Shown piece by piece: positions 50,828 through 60,186 of a stretch of DNA of 64,000 nucleotides (position 1 is its first letter; every line of letters starts with the position of its first letter). The notes under the pieces were generated by a model, which ran no database searches, had not been told where the DNA came from, and saw only the letters and a program-made list of their open reading frames with translations. The DNA lies in the NCBI RefSeq assembly GCF_900184795.1, contig NZ_FXXN01000022.1:1-64000 (forward strand), read 5' to 3'. This DNA comes from Magnetospirillum sp. 15-1. Lineage in GTDB: Bacteria; Pseudomonadota; Alphaproteobacteria; Rhodospirillales; Magnetospirillaceae. Made by a program: the position numbers and the translations under genes.

Positions 50828-52594
50828 ATGAGTAGGAAAGGCGTTCGCATCGGTGGTGCTTCCGGGTTTTGGGGAGACAGCAGTGTTGCTGTTCCTCAAT
50901 TGGTCCGTCAAGGCAATGTCAAATATCTCGTTTTTGACTATTTGGCCGAACTCACCATGTCAATCCTGGCCAAGGCCAGGATCAAGAACCCCGAGCAGGG
51001 TTACGCCGTCGATTTCGTTGACACCATGAAGTCGATGCTTCCGGAGATCTCCCAGTCGGGCATCCGGGTTATCGCCAATGCAGGTGGGGTCAATCCCCGT
51101 GGTTGCGCTGCAGCCCTGGCAGCCGTCGCCGCCGAATTGGGTATCGACACCAAGATCGCGGTTGTGGTTGGCGACGATGTCATGCCTCAGATCGAGGGCC
51201 TGCGGACCGAGAACCCCAGCGCCGCCATCCCCCCTCGAATCTTGAGTGCCAATGCCTATCTGGGAGCGCTCCCCATCAAACGGGCGCTTGATGAGGGAGC
51301 CGCCATCGTGGTCACCGGTCGTTGCGTCGATAGCGCCGTCACCCTGGGCGCCTTGATGCATGAATTCGGCTGGAGCGAAACCGACTACGACAAACTCGCG
51401 GCCGGCAGCCTGGCCGGCCATATCATCGAGTGCGGTTGCCAGGCCACCGGCGGCTTGCACACCGACTGGCGCAAGGTCCCACGCTGGTCCGAGATCGGAT
51501 ACCCGATTGTCGAGGCCTATGCCGATGGAACCTTCATATCGACCAAGCCGGAGAATACCGGCGGGTTAGTGAATTCCGCCGTAATATCGGAACAGATCCT
51601 TTATGAGGTGGGAGATCCCTCCCGCTACATTCTTCCCGACGTGGTTTGCGATTTCACCCAGGTCAAACTGCGTCAAGTCGGCAAGGATCAGGTCGAGGTC
51701 TCCGGGGTCATGGGCCTGCCTCCGACCACCAGCTACAAGGTGTGCGCGACCTACCCCGACGGCTATCGATGCTTCACCACCCTAACGGTCGTGGGTTACG
51801 ACGCTGCGGAAAAGGCCCAGAAAACAGGCGAAGCCATTCTCGGACGGACCCGCGCCTTGTTTAAGGCCAACGGTTACGCAGATTACACCGACACCAAGAT
51901 TGAGATTCTCGGGGCGGAATCGGGGTATGGCCCGCACTCCAGAGCCGCCTACGCCCGCGAGGTGGTGCTCCGTCTGGCGGTGTCCCATCGGGAGCGTCAG
52001 GCGCTTGAACTTTTCGCTCGCGAGCTGGGGCCGGCAGGCACCTCATGGGCCCCCGGCGTCACGGGTGTCGGAGGACGTCCCAAGGTTTCCCCCGGAATCA
52101 ATGCCTGCTCGTTTCTCCTGCCGAAAACGCGTCTAAGCCCCTCGGTCTGGATTGGCGATACCGAACTTGGCGTGGACATACCGCCCGGCACCGAAGCACA
52201 AGGCCCAGGTCAAAGTGCCGGCAAGGATATTCCGATCATGCTTGACGGGGATGTGGAATCGGTTCCGCTGGTTGCCTTGGCCTATGGTCGCAGCGGCGAC
52301 AAGGGTGACACCGCCAACATCGCCATCATTCTCCGCCGCCCGGAATACTTGCCCTATGTTCGCTCGCAAGTGACGGCGGAACGCGTCGCCACGTATTTAA
52401 GTCACCTGATACGCGGCAAGGTGACGCGTTATGAAGCCCCAGGAATCCATGCCTTCAATTTCTTGTGCGAGGAGGCCCTGGCCGGCGGCGTAGCGGCCTC
52501 CTTGCGCAACGATCCCTGGGGAAAAACTATGGCTCCACTCCTTCTCTCCATGCCTGTGACGGTCCCTCGTGGCCTAGTCATCACCGAGGATTAG
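50828..52594 (+). CDS. AtuA-like protein (acyclic terpene utilisation, DUF1446 type)
   Basis: 588 residues. N-terminal DUF1446/AtuA domain (about 1-450): IGGASGFWGDSSVAVPQLV, then VKYLVFDYLAELTMSIL, RVIANAGGVNPRGCA, VVTGRCVDSAVTLGALMHEF and the Cys-containing HIIECGCQATGG. The C-terminal AtuA-like small domain (about 485-585) starts PLVALAYGRSGDKGDTANI. AtuA is required for citronellol/geraniol catabolism in Pseudomonas, with unknown biochemical role. Its presence with a GCC-like carboxylase supports a branched or isoprenoid-type substrate. It is followed 32 bp on by a CocE-type hydrolase gene. Confidence 0.9.
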   Translation: MSRKGVRIGGASGFWGDSSVAVPQLVRQGNVKYLVFDYLAELTMSILAKARIKNPEQGYAVDFVDTMKSMLPEISQSGIRVIANAGGVNPRGCAAALAAVAAELGIDTKIAVVVGDDVMPQIEGLRTENPSAAIPPRILSANAYLGALPIKRALDEGAAIVVTGRCVDSAVTLGALMHEFGWSETDYDKLAAGSLAGHIIECGCQATGGLHTDWRKVPRWSEIGYPIVEAYADGTFISTKPENTGGLVNSAVISEQILYEVGDPSRYILPDVVCDFTQVKLRQVGKDQVEVSGVMGLPPTTSYKVCATYPDGYRCFTTLTVVGYDAAEKAQKTGEAILGRTRALFKANGYADYTDTKIEILGAESGYGPHSRAAYAREVVLRLAVSHRERQALELFARELGPAGTSWAPGVTGVGGRPKVSPGINACSFLLPKTRLSPSVWIGDTELGVDIPPGTEAQGPGQSAGKDIPIMLDGDVESVPLVALAYGRSGDKGDTANIAIILRRPEYLPYVRSQVTAERVATYLSHLIRGKVTRYEAPGIHAFNFLCEEALAGGVAASLRNDPWGKTMAPLLLSMPVTVPRGLVITED

Positions 52595-52626
52595 ATGTCG
52601 TGACCAAGAAATCCGGAGGACACAAA

Positions 52627-54489
52627 GTGGACGCAAATCAGCCGCAACAGGCTCTGGAGTCCGGGACGACGCCGATTACCATCTATAACGCCGATCAAAT
52701 CCGCCTGATGGTGCCCGGCTACAAGGCATTCGGCCAGCCGGTCCCCTTTGGGAGTAAGACCGATGGCGTCTACTACGATGGCTACCCACAATTGGTCAAG
52801 ACGGACCAAAGGGGCCCGGAATTTGGGATCAAGAAAGAAAAGGACATCATGGTCGCCATGCGCGATGGCGTGCGCATTGCCGTCGATGTCTATCGTCCTG
52901 ATGCGGAAGGTGAAAAGTTCCCCGCCATTCTTGCCTGGGGAATTTGGGGCAAGGATGGTCAGGAAGCGGTCGCCTGGAACTGGGACAAGCCCCAGCCCTA
53001 TTACGACAGCCCGTTCTGGGATGGCACCATGGAGGCCGGCAACTACACCTACACGGTGCCGCGCGGTTTCGTGCACGTCATTCCCGAGCCCCGGGGCATG
53101 GGCAATTCCGAGGGGGACCATTTCGACAATATGTCGGTCCACGACCCCAAGGATATCCATGATGTGATCCGCTGGATCGCCGCACAGCCCTGGTGTAACG
53201 GTAAGGTCGGCATGATGGGGCCGTCGTCGTATTCCTGGGCGCAGGTGTCGGCGGCTTCTGCCGATGATGTGCCGGCGGAACTGGTCGCCATTCATCCCGA
53301 CGAATGCCCATTCTGGGGCAATCACTTCCACGGCATTTTCGATGCGTTGATGTATCACATCGAATACGGTCGCCACGGGAACGACAGCACCTTCCCCGCT
53401 CCCAACACCCCAAAAGCCAAGCAGCCGTCGATGCTGATGAAGATGCTGCCGAAGGATGTGCTGGATGCCTGGATCTCGGAAGCGCTCGAGCACCCCGATA
53501 TCAAGTATAATACCAAGTGGTATTCGACCCTGAAATATCCCTTCAAGTCGCCTCAGATCGTCGATCAGATCCTGATGTCGACCTTCCACCCCATGCCGGT
53601 GCCCACCAGGCCCGAGAACGTCAAGCTTCCCATGTATATCGGCACCCCCTGGGGAGTGAGATTGTACATTTGGGGCACATTCGAGGTCTTTGAGAGATCT
53701 TCATCCGAGAACAAGAAGCTGATCCTCTATCCACCCGGATATCCGGCCCGCCCCTATGCCGAGTACCATGACGAGATCGTGCGCTGGTACGAATACTGGG
53801 GCGCCGGCATCGACAACGGCATCATGGACGAACCGCCGGTCAAGATGTTCGTCATGGGCGTCAACAAGTGGCGTTTCGAGAATGAGTGGCCATTGAAGAG
53901 GACGGAATACACCAAGTTCTTCCTTCATCCCCAGGGGGGCCTCTCCGCCGAACCCGTATCAGGAAATCCACGACCTGATATTCTGACCCAACCCTCCCCC
54001 TATCTCGACCCAACGGTATTCAGCCTGCGTTACCGCACGGCCCCCTTGGATCAGGAGATGGAAGTCACCGGCCCGGTTGCTTGCTACATCGATGCGGCCA
54101 TCGACACTGACGACACCAATTGGATGGTCGATCTGGTTGATGTCGATCCCGACGGCAATCGACAGCTACTGAGCAATGGCTATCTCAAGGCCAAATTCCG
54201 GGCATTGGACGAGGCCAAGTCCCGTCCTTTCGACCCCATCCACCCGCGTCAGAACCCGGTGCCCGTGGTCCCCGGCGAGGTCAATACCTACGCCATCGCC
54301 TTGATGCCAACCGCCAACGTGTTCAAGAAAGGGCACTCCATCGAGGTGATCATCCGCAACCAGGACGACCTGCACAGCCGCCTCGGAGCCTGGGGGGTCT
54401 ACATGCTTCCCTTCATGCAGACCGTCATGCACGAGATCCATTTCGGTAACTCCCACATCCTGCTACCGCTGATTCCGGCGAAGGCCTAG
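52627..54489 (+). CDS. CocE/NonD-type alpha/beta hydrolase (copy 1)
   Basis: 620 residues from GTG 52627, chosen for GGAGG 8 bp upstream; GTG 52600 is in frame. The X-Pro dipeptidyl-peptidase (S15)/CocE hydrolase domain begins with KDIMVAMRDGVRIAVDVYRP; the nucleophile Ser lies in GKVGMMGPSSYSWAQ. A C-terminal jelly-roll domain has EVTGPVACYIDAAIDTDDTN and DVDPDGNRQLLSNGYL. Relatives cleave esters, amides or acyl bonds of diverse substrates. A paralogue with the same architecture lies at 60187-62037. Possible jobs are opening a lactone or cleaving an ester in the pathway. No signal peptide was seen. Confidence 0.87.
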   Translation: MDANQPQQALESGTTPITIYNADQIRLMVPGYKAFGQPVPFGSKTDGVYYDGYPQLVKTDQRGPEFGIKKEKDIMVAMRDGVRIAVDVYRPDAEGEKFPAILAWGIWGKDGQEAVAWNWDKPQPYYDSPFWDGTMEAGNYTYTVPRGFVHVIPEPRGMGNSEGDHFDNMSVHDPKDIHDVIRWIAAQPWCNGKVGMMGPSSYSWAQVSAASADDVPAELVAIHPDECPFWGNHFHGIFDALMYHIEYGRHGNDSTFPAPNTPKAKQPSMLMKMLPKDVLDAWISEALEHPDIKYNTKWYSTLKYPFKSPQIVDQILMSTFHPMPVPTRPENVKLPMYIGTPWGVRLYIWGTFEVFERSSSENKKLILYPPGYPARPYAEYHDEIVRWYEYWGAGIDNGIMDEPPVKMFVMGVNKWRFENEWPLKRTEYTKFFLHPQGGLSAEPVSGNPRPDILTQPSPYLDPTVFSLRYRTAPLDQEMEVTGPVACYIDAAIDTDDTNWMVDLVDVDPDGNRQLLSNGYLKAKFRALDEAKSRPFDPIHPRQNPVPVVPGEVNTYAIALMPTANVFKKGHSIEVIIRNQDDLHSRLGAWGVYMLPFMQTVMHEIHFGNSHILLPLIPAKA

Positions 54490-54517
54490 TCGGCTTGCCG
54501 AAATGGAGGGGAAAGAC

Positions 54518-55369
54518 ATGACCTATACCGTACGTTTCGGATTTACCGACGAGGAGCTGGCGGCCTATGAAAGCAGCTTCCGTCCCGGCCTGTTCGATGG
54601 CAAGGCCGTGCTGATTTCGGGCGGCGGCAGCGGACTCGGCAAGGCCATGGCATGGCTTTTCGCCCGATTGGGAGGAAAAGTCGCCATCGTAGGCCGTGAC
54701 TTGGCCAAACTCGAATCCGTTTGCGCCGCCATGGGCAAGGCCGGACTGAAGGCCGAGCACTTCGTTTGCAACATCCGCAAGCCGGAAGACGTGGACGCCC
54801 TGATGAGTAAGGTCACCGAGGCGCTGGGCGGCCTCGACGTCCTGGTCAACAGCGCCGGCGGCCAGTTTCCCCAGGCGGCCATGGATTTCTCGGCCAAGGG
54901 CTGGAATGCAGTGGTGGACACCAATCTCAACGGCACCTGGTACATGATGCAGGCTGCCGGACGATATTGGCGCGACAGCGGCAAGCCTGGTTCCATCGTC
55001 AATATCGTAACGGTGGTCGATCGCGGACAGCCCGGCGTCGCCCATACCTGCGCAGCCCGCGCCGGGGTTGTGGCCTTGACCAAGACCGTGGCGGTGGAAT
55101 GGGCGCCCTACAATATCAGGGTGAACTGCGTCGCCCCCGGTGCCATCGATACCGAGGGACAGCGCGTCTACACCGAGGAGGCCCGCCAGCGCTCGGCGCG
55201 AGGGAACCCCATGATGCGCTTCGGGGACAGCTTCGACATCGCCGAGGCCGCCGTCTATCTCAGCGCTCCCAGCGGAAAGTTTATCACCGGCCAGACCCTC
55301 ACGGTCGATGGCGGTGGCGTTCTCTGGGGTGAGTTCTGGGTGGCGGATAAACCCGACTACTTCAAATAG
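54518..55369 (+). CDS. short-chain dehydrogenase/reductase (2,4-dienoyl-CoA reductase-like)
   Basis: 283 residues from ATG 54518 with GGAGGGG upstream. Cofactor loop ISGGGSGLGKAMAWLF, Arg in IVGRDLAK suggesting NADP(H), NSAGGQFPQ, VTVVDRGQPG and a catalytic region around HTCAARAGVVALTKTVAVEW. Here Tyr-x-x-x-Lys is replaced: the residue before AARAG is Cys (THTCAARAG), unlike the usual SDR Tyr. It most resembles peroxisomal-type 2,4-dienoyl-CoA reductases and trans-2-enoyl-CoA reductases, which also lack the canonical Tyr. It is 28 bp behind the hydrolase gene. Confidence 0.82.
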   Translation: MTYTVRFGFTDEELAAYESSFRPGLFDGKAVLISGGGSGLGKAMAWLFARLGGKVAIVGRDLAKLESVCAAMGKAGLKAEHFVCNIRKPEDVDALMSKVTEALGGLDVLVNSAGGQFPQAAMDFSAKGWNAVVDTNLNGTWYMMQAAGRYWRDSGKPGSIVNIVTVVDRGQPGVAHTCAARAGVVALTKTVAVEWAPYNIRVNCVAPGAIDTEGQRVYTEEARQRSARGNPMMRFGDSFDIAEAAVYLSAPSGKFITGQTLTVDGGGVLWGEFWVADKPDYFK

Positions 55370-55401
55370 GATGAGCCCGGCGGTTTTGAAGGAGAGAGGA
55401 G

Positions 55402-55590
55402 ATGAAATACACCTGGGAAGAGATCGAACTGCTGGCCAAAATCCTGGAGGCGGAACTGGCAGGAAATCCGGTGAATTGGCGGGCTGGACACGAACTGGCC
55501 TTGCGCTTGGCCCATCTTTATCCTGAAATCGGGAGAAGCATGGGACGTATCGCCCAGCGGATGGAGGAGCGCGAGGCAGCTGCCGCCTGA
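55402..55590 (+). CDS. small hypothetical protein
   Basis: 62 residues, helical and charged: YTWEEIELLAKILEAELAGN, then RMEEREAAAA at the end. It starts behind AGGAGAGAGGAG, an unusually purine-rich ribosome site, 32 bp after the SDR stop. No family recognised; probably a small soluble partner co-expressed with the AtuA-CocE-SDR operon. The 81 bp to the LysR gene contain a CCATCA-TGG-TGATGG palindrome. Confidence 0.55.
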   Translation: MKYTWEEIELLAKILEAELAGNPVNWRAGHELALRLAHLYPEIGRSMGRIAQRMEEREAAAA

Positions 55591-55671
55591 TGACCAACCG
55601 CTACAAAATGAACCGACGCCCCGAGAAAATGGTGCCATCATGGTGATGGTAGAAGCTGCGGGAGGACGGTT

Positions 55672-56649
55672 GTGGAAGACAGCGGCGACCAGACAGATCT
55701 TGGCAGGCAATCACTGGGGAGCGCAGCTGGATTGATAAGCCGCCTTCGTCGGGTGAATCTCAATCTCCTTCCCGTCCTTCATGAATTGCTTCGCACCCGC
55801 AAGGTTACCTTGGCGGCAAGTTCGCTTGGCCTGACCCAGCCCGCGGTCAGCCAGGCCCTGAAGCAGCTGCGGGTGATTCTTGACGATGAGCTATTGAAAA
55901 CCGTGGGCCGAGAGGTTCGGTTAACCGATCGAGCCCAGGAACTGTTGCCGCCTCTACAGAATCTACTGGCCCACGCCGACGGCCTTATGCGTTCGCACAA
56001 GGACTTTGATCCCTCCACGGCCAGGGCGGTGCTGACGATCACGTCGATTGACTATGTGGTGATGCTTTTGGCGCCGATCTTGATCCGTATCTGCTCCGCC
56101 GAGGCGCCGAATATCGTGGTCAAATTCGTCGAGGCAGATCTCCGTAACGCCGATGATCTTGGTCGGGTGGATTTCGCCATCGGGCCCTCGGAATTCGGCC
56201 ACAGCTTCGGCAAACGAGTCGACTCGATGTATCTGTGGCGGGACTATATCGTGTGCATCGCCGCAGAGAACAATGATGCGGTTTCTGACGTCATTACCGA
56301 GGAGCAATACCGCACGGCTCCCCGTGTCAGTCCGCAACTCCATGAGCGCGTGTCCCGTGAAGCGCGAGACGCGGTTCAGCCAACCTACAGCCTTGACGAA
56401 TCATCGATCTGTAGCTTGCCCGATTTCATGGGTATCGCGAACATCGTCGAGAACACACGTTGCGTCTCTTTAGTCCCAAGAAAATTGGCAACCGAATTTT
56501 CCAAGAGATACAAGATAAAGGTTGCCGAGTTCGGGCCGGTTTGCCGGTCCTTTGTCATAGACGCGTTCTGGTGTTCCGCATCTTGTACCAACGCGGCCCA
56601 TGTTTGGTTCCGCACCGTCCTGCGACGTGCCGCGGACGAATTACCGTGA
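55672..56649 (+). CDS. LysR-family transcriptional regulator
   Basis: 325 residues from GTG 55672 behind GGGAGGA. Winged HTH: LHELLRTRKVTLAASSLGLT, then QPAVSQALKQLRVILDDELL. The substrate-binding domain occupies 120-320 and contains several Cys near the end (FWCSASCTN). It resembles the NodD/PcpR-like subgroup by its RLRRVNLNLLPVLHEL start. It probably activates the flanking operons in response to substrate. It lies tail-to-tail with the ferredoxin gene. Confidence 0.9.
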   Translation: MEDSGDQTDLGRQSLGSAAGLISRLRRVNLNLLPVLHELLRTRKVTLAASSLGLTQPAVSQALKQLRVILDDELLKTVGREVRLTDRAQELLPPLQNLLAHADGLMRSHKDFDPSTARAVLTITSIDYVVMLLAPILIRICSAEAPNIVVKFVEADLRNADDLGRVDFAIGPSEFGHSFGKRVDSMYLWRDYIVCIAAENNDAVSDVITEEQYRTAPRVSPQLHERVSREARDAVQPTYSLDESSICSLPDFMGIANIVENTRCVSLVPRKLATEFSKRYKIKVAEFGPVCRSFVIDAFWCSASCTNAAHVWFRTVLRRAADELP

Positions 56650-56677
56650 CGGTACGGAAGGCTTATCCGGGTCAACA

Positions 56678-56878
<201 letters not shown>

Positions 56879-57946
56879 TCATTTTGCCGAAAACTGAAGT
56901 TGTTTGAGGCAGCGCTCGACATGCGCCACGATGCCCTGTGCATCCTCGGAGTACAGGGTCAGGGCGTCGCCCTCCCCGCGAAGGGCACGAGCAATGGACC
57001 TACCGCAGCGATAGCCGCCGTCGATGGCGGGGCTGATGCCTTCAGCCGCCATGTACCAGAAACCTGCAGATTCCCCGGCCAGCAGGACCCGCCCCCGACC
57101 GAGGAAGGTCGATCCAAGCCGAATCTGGCAGCCTTCGTCGCGCCAGGCATCCCCCAGCGCCAGATTGAATTTCTCGGCCAGGAAAGCCTTGAACCGGTCA
57201 AGTATGTCGCGGAGATTGGTGCCCCTGGCGCCATGGACCGTGAGGACCATGTAATCGTCCTTTTCCAAGGTATGGCACCAGTAGGAGGAGAGTTCCGGCA
57301 GATGGAAGGCAACGCCGGTATTCGGCTCGAACTTTCCCCGCGACACGATCTTGTAGTATCGCTGGAACACCATCACATATTCGCCGTCGTCCGCAGTCGT
57401 ATCCCCCGCCTTCAAGGCGCGGCGAACCGCCGAGGTTCCCCCATCCGCCCCCACCAAATACTTGCACGAAAAACTCTGCCGGGGAGCCCCCGCTTCAGTC
57501 CCTGCCGCCTGAACCTCGATCTGGCCATCCGCTTCGGTAAAGCCCAGCACCCTCACGCCTTCACGGCAATGGGCGCCCGACTGCTTGAGCAGCCAGTGGT
57601 CGAACTTGTTTCGCCAAAGATTGCGGAAATCCTTGGAAAAGGAACGACCATCCATATCCAGTTCAATTGGAAACTTGAGGAAGCTGCCATCCGGCTGCCA
57701 CATCATGAAATTGCTTTCCGGGATCCAGCTCGTGGGAGTGCAATAGACATCCTCGGGCGGATCGCTGCCGAAAACTCTCCGCACCTGCTCCTGTCCCTGA
57801 CCAAGCAACAAGCCAGAGCAGGTCTTGTAACGCGGCAATTGCTCTCGCTCGAGCATAAGGGCATCTACGCCCGCTTCCCGCAGGGCCTTGGCGCAGCTCG
57901 ATCCGGCCGGGCCGGAACCAACGATGATTACGTCGTGGTGTTCCAT
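56879..57946 (-). CDS. FAD-dependent oxidoreductase of the geranylgeranyl-reductase/FixC-like family
   Basis: 355 residues. N-terminal FAD-binding Rossmann motif VIIVGSGPAGSSCAKALREA with EREQLPRYKTCSG, then GADGGTSAVRRAL near residue 160, and GRVLLAGESAGFWYMAAEG near 275. The family includes geranylgeranyl reductases and ETF:quinone oxidoreductase-like FixC. With a ferredoxin directly downstream (compare FixC/FixX), it may link ferredoxin or ETF to quinone, or reduce a double bond in an isoprenoid-type intermediate. An 8-base G/C tract (57963-57970) lies just upstream. Confidence 0.85.
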   Translation of the reverse strand: MEHHDVIIVGSGPAGSSCAKALREAGVDALMLEREQLPRYKTCSGLLLGQGQEQVRRVFGSDPPEDVYCTPTSWIPESNFMMWQPDGSFLKFPIELDMDGRSFSKDFRNLWRNKFDHWLLKQSGAHCREGVRVLGFTEADGQIEVQAAGTEAGAPRQSFSCKYLVGADGGTSAVRRALKAGDTTADDGEYVMVFQRYYKIVSRGKFEPNTGVAFHLPELSSYWCHTLEKDDYMVLTVHGARGTNLRDILDRFKAFLAEKFNLALGDAWRDEGCQIRLGSTFLGRGRVLLAGESAGFWYMAAEGISPAIDGGYRCGRSIARALRGEGDALTLYSEDAQGIVAHVERCLKQLQFSAK

Positions 57947-57981
57947 GAACTGCCTTTCAATAGGGGGGGGCGAGCAGGATC

Positions 57982-60144
57982 CTAGGCCCGCGTAACGGAG
58001 ATCGGGACATTGCTAAGACGGGGCATGCCCGTATAGACGTCGAAATCCGCATCGACCCGCGTCAACAGGTTGATATTGCTGCCTTGGAAAGGCGCAGCCC
58101 CGTCATCCGGAATGCCGCCAAAGCCGTGAGAAATGGAGACGCAGCCGGCCTTGACTCCTTCATCGCCTTCGACAATGCAAAGAACCGATCCCGCTTCCGA
58201 ACGGACATCGATCCGGTCTCCAGGCCTCAGCCCTTCCTTCTTCATATCGGCGGGATTCATGAAGGCAGGGTTATGACGCAGCCGAGAGAGCTCTGAATGC
58301 CAGCAAGAGTTGAATACACCTCGAGTTCTCCGGCTTATCATTCGGTACGGAAAGTCTGGATTATCTCGCCCGGCGGGGGGCAGAGCCGCCATGTCCAGAG
58401 CCTCCAGCATCACCAGGTTTCCAATATCCAGCTTACCCGGCCAGTCTCCAGGCTTGGGAACCGCGACCATCTCCGGGAGGTCGAAAACGTGACCTTCTCG
58501 CCCCTTTTCCTTGATCTCGCTCAGGCTGACCGGGGCATCCTTGAAGAGAGCCGCCAAGATTTCCTCCGAGGACGGATTTGCCCCCGGCCCTAGAACGGTT
58601 CCGTTCGCCATGGCCTCGGTAGGATGAAGATAGGCCATGCTGGGAATGGTGCAGGGGCGACCGATGCGCCCAAGAATGCCGGTCATCAGTTCCCAGTCCT
58701 CGATCAGATCGCTGTCACTGGGGGGCGCCAGAATAGCTGGCGCATACTGGGCATATGGCTGCTGATAACCCCAGCCCGTTCCAATATCGATGTGAGAGAA
58801 GAACTCCGAGAAATACGACACGCTGGGCATTTCCATGGGCATCTTCGGAGCCACGACGTAATCAGCCAAACGCGCCGTTGTCGTCATCTGTGGATCGACA
58901 ACGACCAGAAGCTCCAGCTCCTTCATGGCCTTGTGGGCCATGGCCTGATCTGGCCAGCACGACACGGGATTGCCGCCGAAGACAAAGAGCGCCTTAACTT
59001 GGCCCTCGCCAGGAGTCAGAATCTCCTCGGCAAGCCCGGCGGTGGGCATGCCGGCGGCACTGTTGCCAAGATTGCGCACCCTCAGCTTTTCGCCGAAGCC
59101 GTAAGCGGGAAGCGGACCTGTCGACCCGGCGATGGGCGGAGGGCGCCGTATGAAAACGCCCGGATTAGCGATGCGATCCCCTGCGCGCCGCCATGACCCG
59201 CGCAAGGTTTGCAGTACCCGTGCGAGATATTCAACGATGTTGCCCTGGCCGGACATACTGGGGCCCGTGGCGCAATTAATCCCCAGGCGACGGGCGGCTC
59301 CGAACTGGCGAGCCGCGATGATATACTCCTCCACGGAAATGCCCGCTCGAGAAGCGACCATTTCGGGGGTGAAGGGAGCCACGGCGCTGCGGAGCGTCTC
59401 GAAGCCGATCGTCTCGGCATCAACAAATTCACTGTCATAAAGATTTTCAGTGATCAGATATCGGACGAATCCTGCCAGGACAGCGGCGTCCTCGCCCGGA
59501 TTAATCTGCAGATGGACATCCGCCTTGGCCGCGCTCTCACTGCGGCGGGGATCGATAACGATGACCTTCGCGCCCCGCTCCCGAAGCTCTCGAAACCCCG
59601 CGATCGGATTGTTGCCGCCGCCACCCGTCATGGAAATCAATGGGTTGTTACCAACCAGGCAGACAGTATCCAGTTCGCTGAGACTGGGTGCCCCCGCCAA
59701 CCAAATTCCATGAAGGCTGGATGCCACGGACTTCCCAGGCATGTCGATGGTAACGCTGGTAAAAAGCATCGGAGTGCCCAGCGCAGAGGCAAAGGCGCCA
59801 TGCAGCCCGAAAACGGGGGTATTGATGAAGCCGTGTGATCCCAGGTAGATGGCTATGGAGCGCGGACCGTGCCGATCCAGCAACGCCGCCACCTTGTCGC
59901 CGATCTCCCTGATGGCTGCCGCGCTTCGGATGGGCGCAAATGACCCGTCCTCTTGACGTTTCTGGGAGTGGAGAAGACGGTTTGGACTGGAATAGTGCCC
60001 CCCCGCCTCTCCCCCCTTCGAGCAAAGGAAGCCCCGATAGGCGGGATTTCCCTTGTCTCCGGTGATTTTGACGACGCGACCTTCCTCGACGAGAACCGAG
60101 AGACCGCAATTGGCGTAACAGCAATGACAAACCGTGTGGTCCAC
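57982..60144 (-). CDS. molybdopterin-dependent oxidoreductase (DMSO reductase family)
   Basis: 720 residues. The N-terminal 4Fe-4S motif is CHCCYANC followed by GFLCSKGG. Molybdopterin domains include NNPLISMTGGGGNNP, VIDPRRSESAAKADVHLQI, GINCATGPSMSGQGNIVEYL and LFVFGGNPVSCWPDQ; the C-terminal domain ends with RPGDRIDVRSEAG. No Tat leader is seen, so it is probably cytoplasmic. The Mo ligand region (TSVTIDMPGKSVASSLHGIW) shows no obvious Cys or Sec, which separates it from formate dehydrogenases. With ferredoxin and flavoprotein genes downstream it may hydroxylate, dehydroxylate or hydrate a pathway intermediate without O2. Confidence 0.88.
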   Translation of the reverse strand: MDHTVCHCCYANCGLSVLVEEGRVVKITGDKGNPAYRGFLCSKGGEAGGHYSSPNRLLHSQKRQEDGSFAPIRSAAAIREIGDKVAALLDRHGPRSIAIYLGSHGFINTPVFGLHGAFASALGTPMLFTSVTIDMPGKSVASSLHGIWLAGAPSLSELDTVCLVGNNPLISMTGGGGNNPIAGFRELRERGAKVIVIDPRRSESAAKADVHLQINPGEDAAVLAGFVRYLITENLYDSEFVDAETIGFETLRSAVAPFTPEMVASRAGISVEEYIIAARQFGAARRLGINCATGPSMSGQGNIVEYLARVLQTLRGSWRRAGDRIANPGVFIRRPPPIAGSTGPLPAYGFGEKLRVRNLGNSAAGMPTAGLAEEILTPGEGQVKALFVFGGNPVSCWPDQAMAHKAMKELELLVVVDPQMTTTARLADYVVAPKMPMEMPSVSYFSEFFSHIDIGTGWGYQQPYAQYAPAILAPPSDSDLIEDWELMTGILGRIGRPCTIPSMAYLHPTEAMANGTVLGPGANPSSEEILAALFKDAPVSLSEIKEKGREGHVFDLPEMVAVPKPGDWPGKLDIGNLVMLEALDMAALPPAGRDNPDFPYRMISRRTRGVFNSCWHSELSRLRHNPAFMNPADMKKEGLRPGDRIDVRSEAGSVLCIVEGDEGVKAGCVSISHGFGGIPDDGAAPFQGSNINLLTRVDADFDVYTGMPRLSNVPISVTRA

Positions 60145-60186
60145 GCAAGCCCCCCCAAATGCGGTCTCGGATAATCCTCGGCTCCG

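Noticed and set aside
55591-55671. CCATCA-TGG-TGATGG palindrome as LysR operator
   Set aside because: Arms are only 6 bp and no T-N11-A pattern with clear promoter overlap was found, so it is too weak for a separate call.
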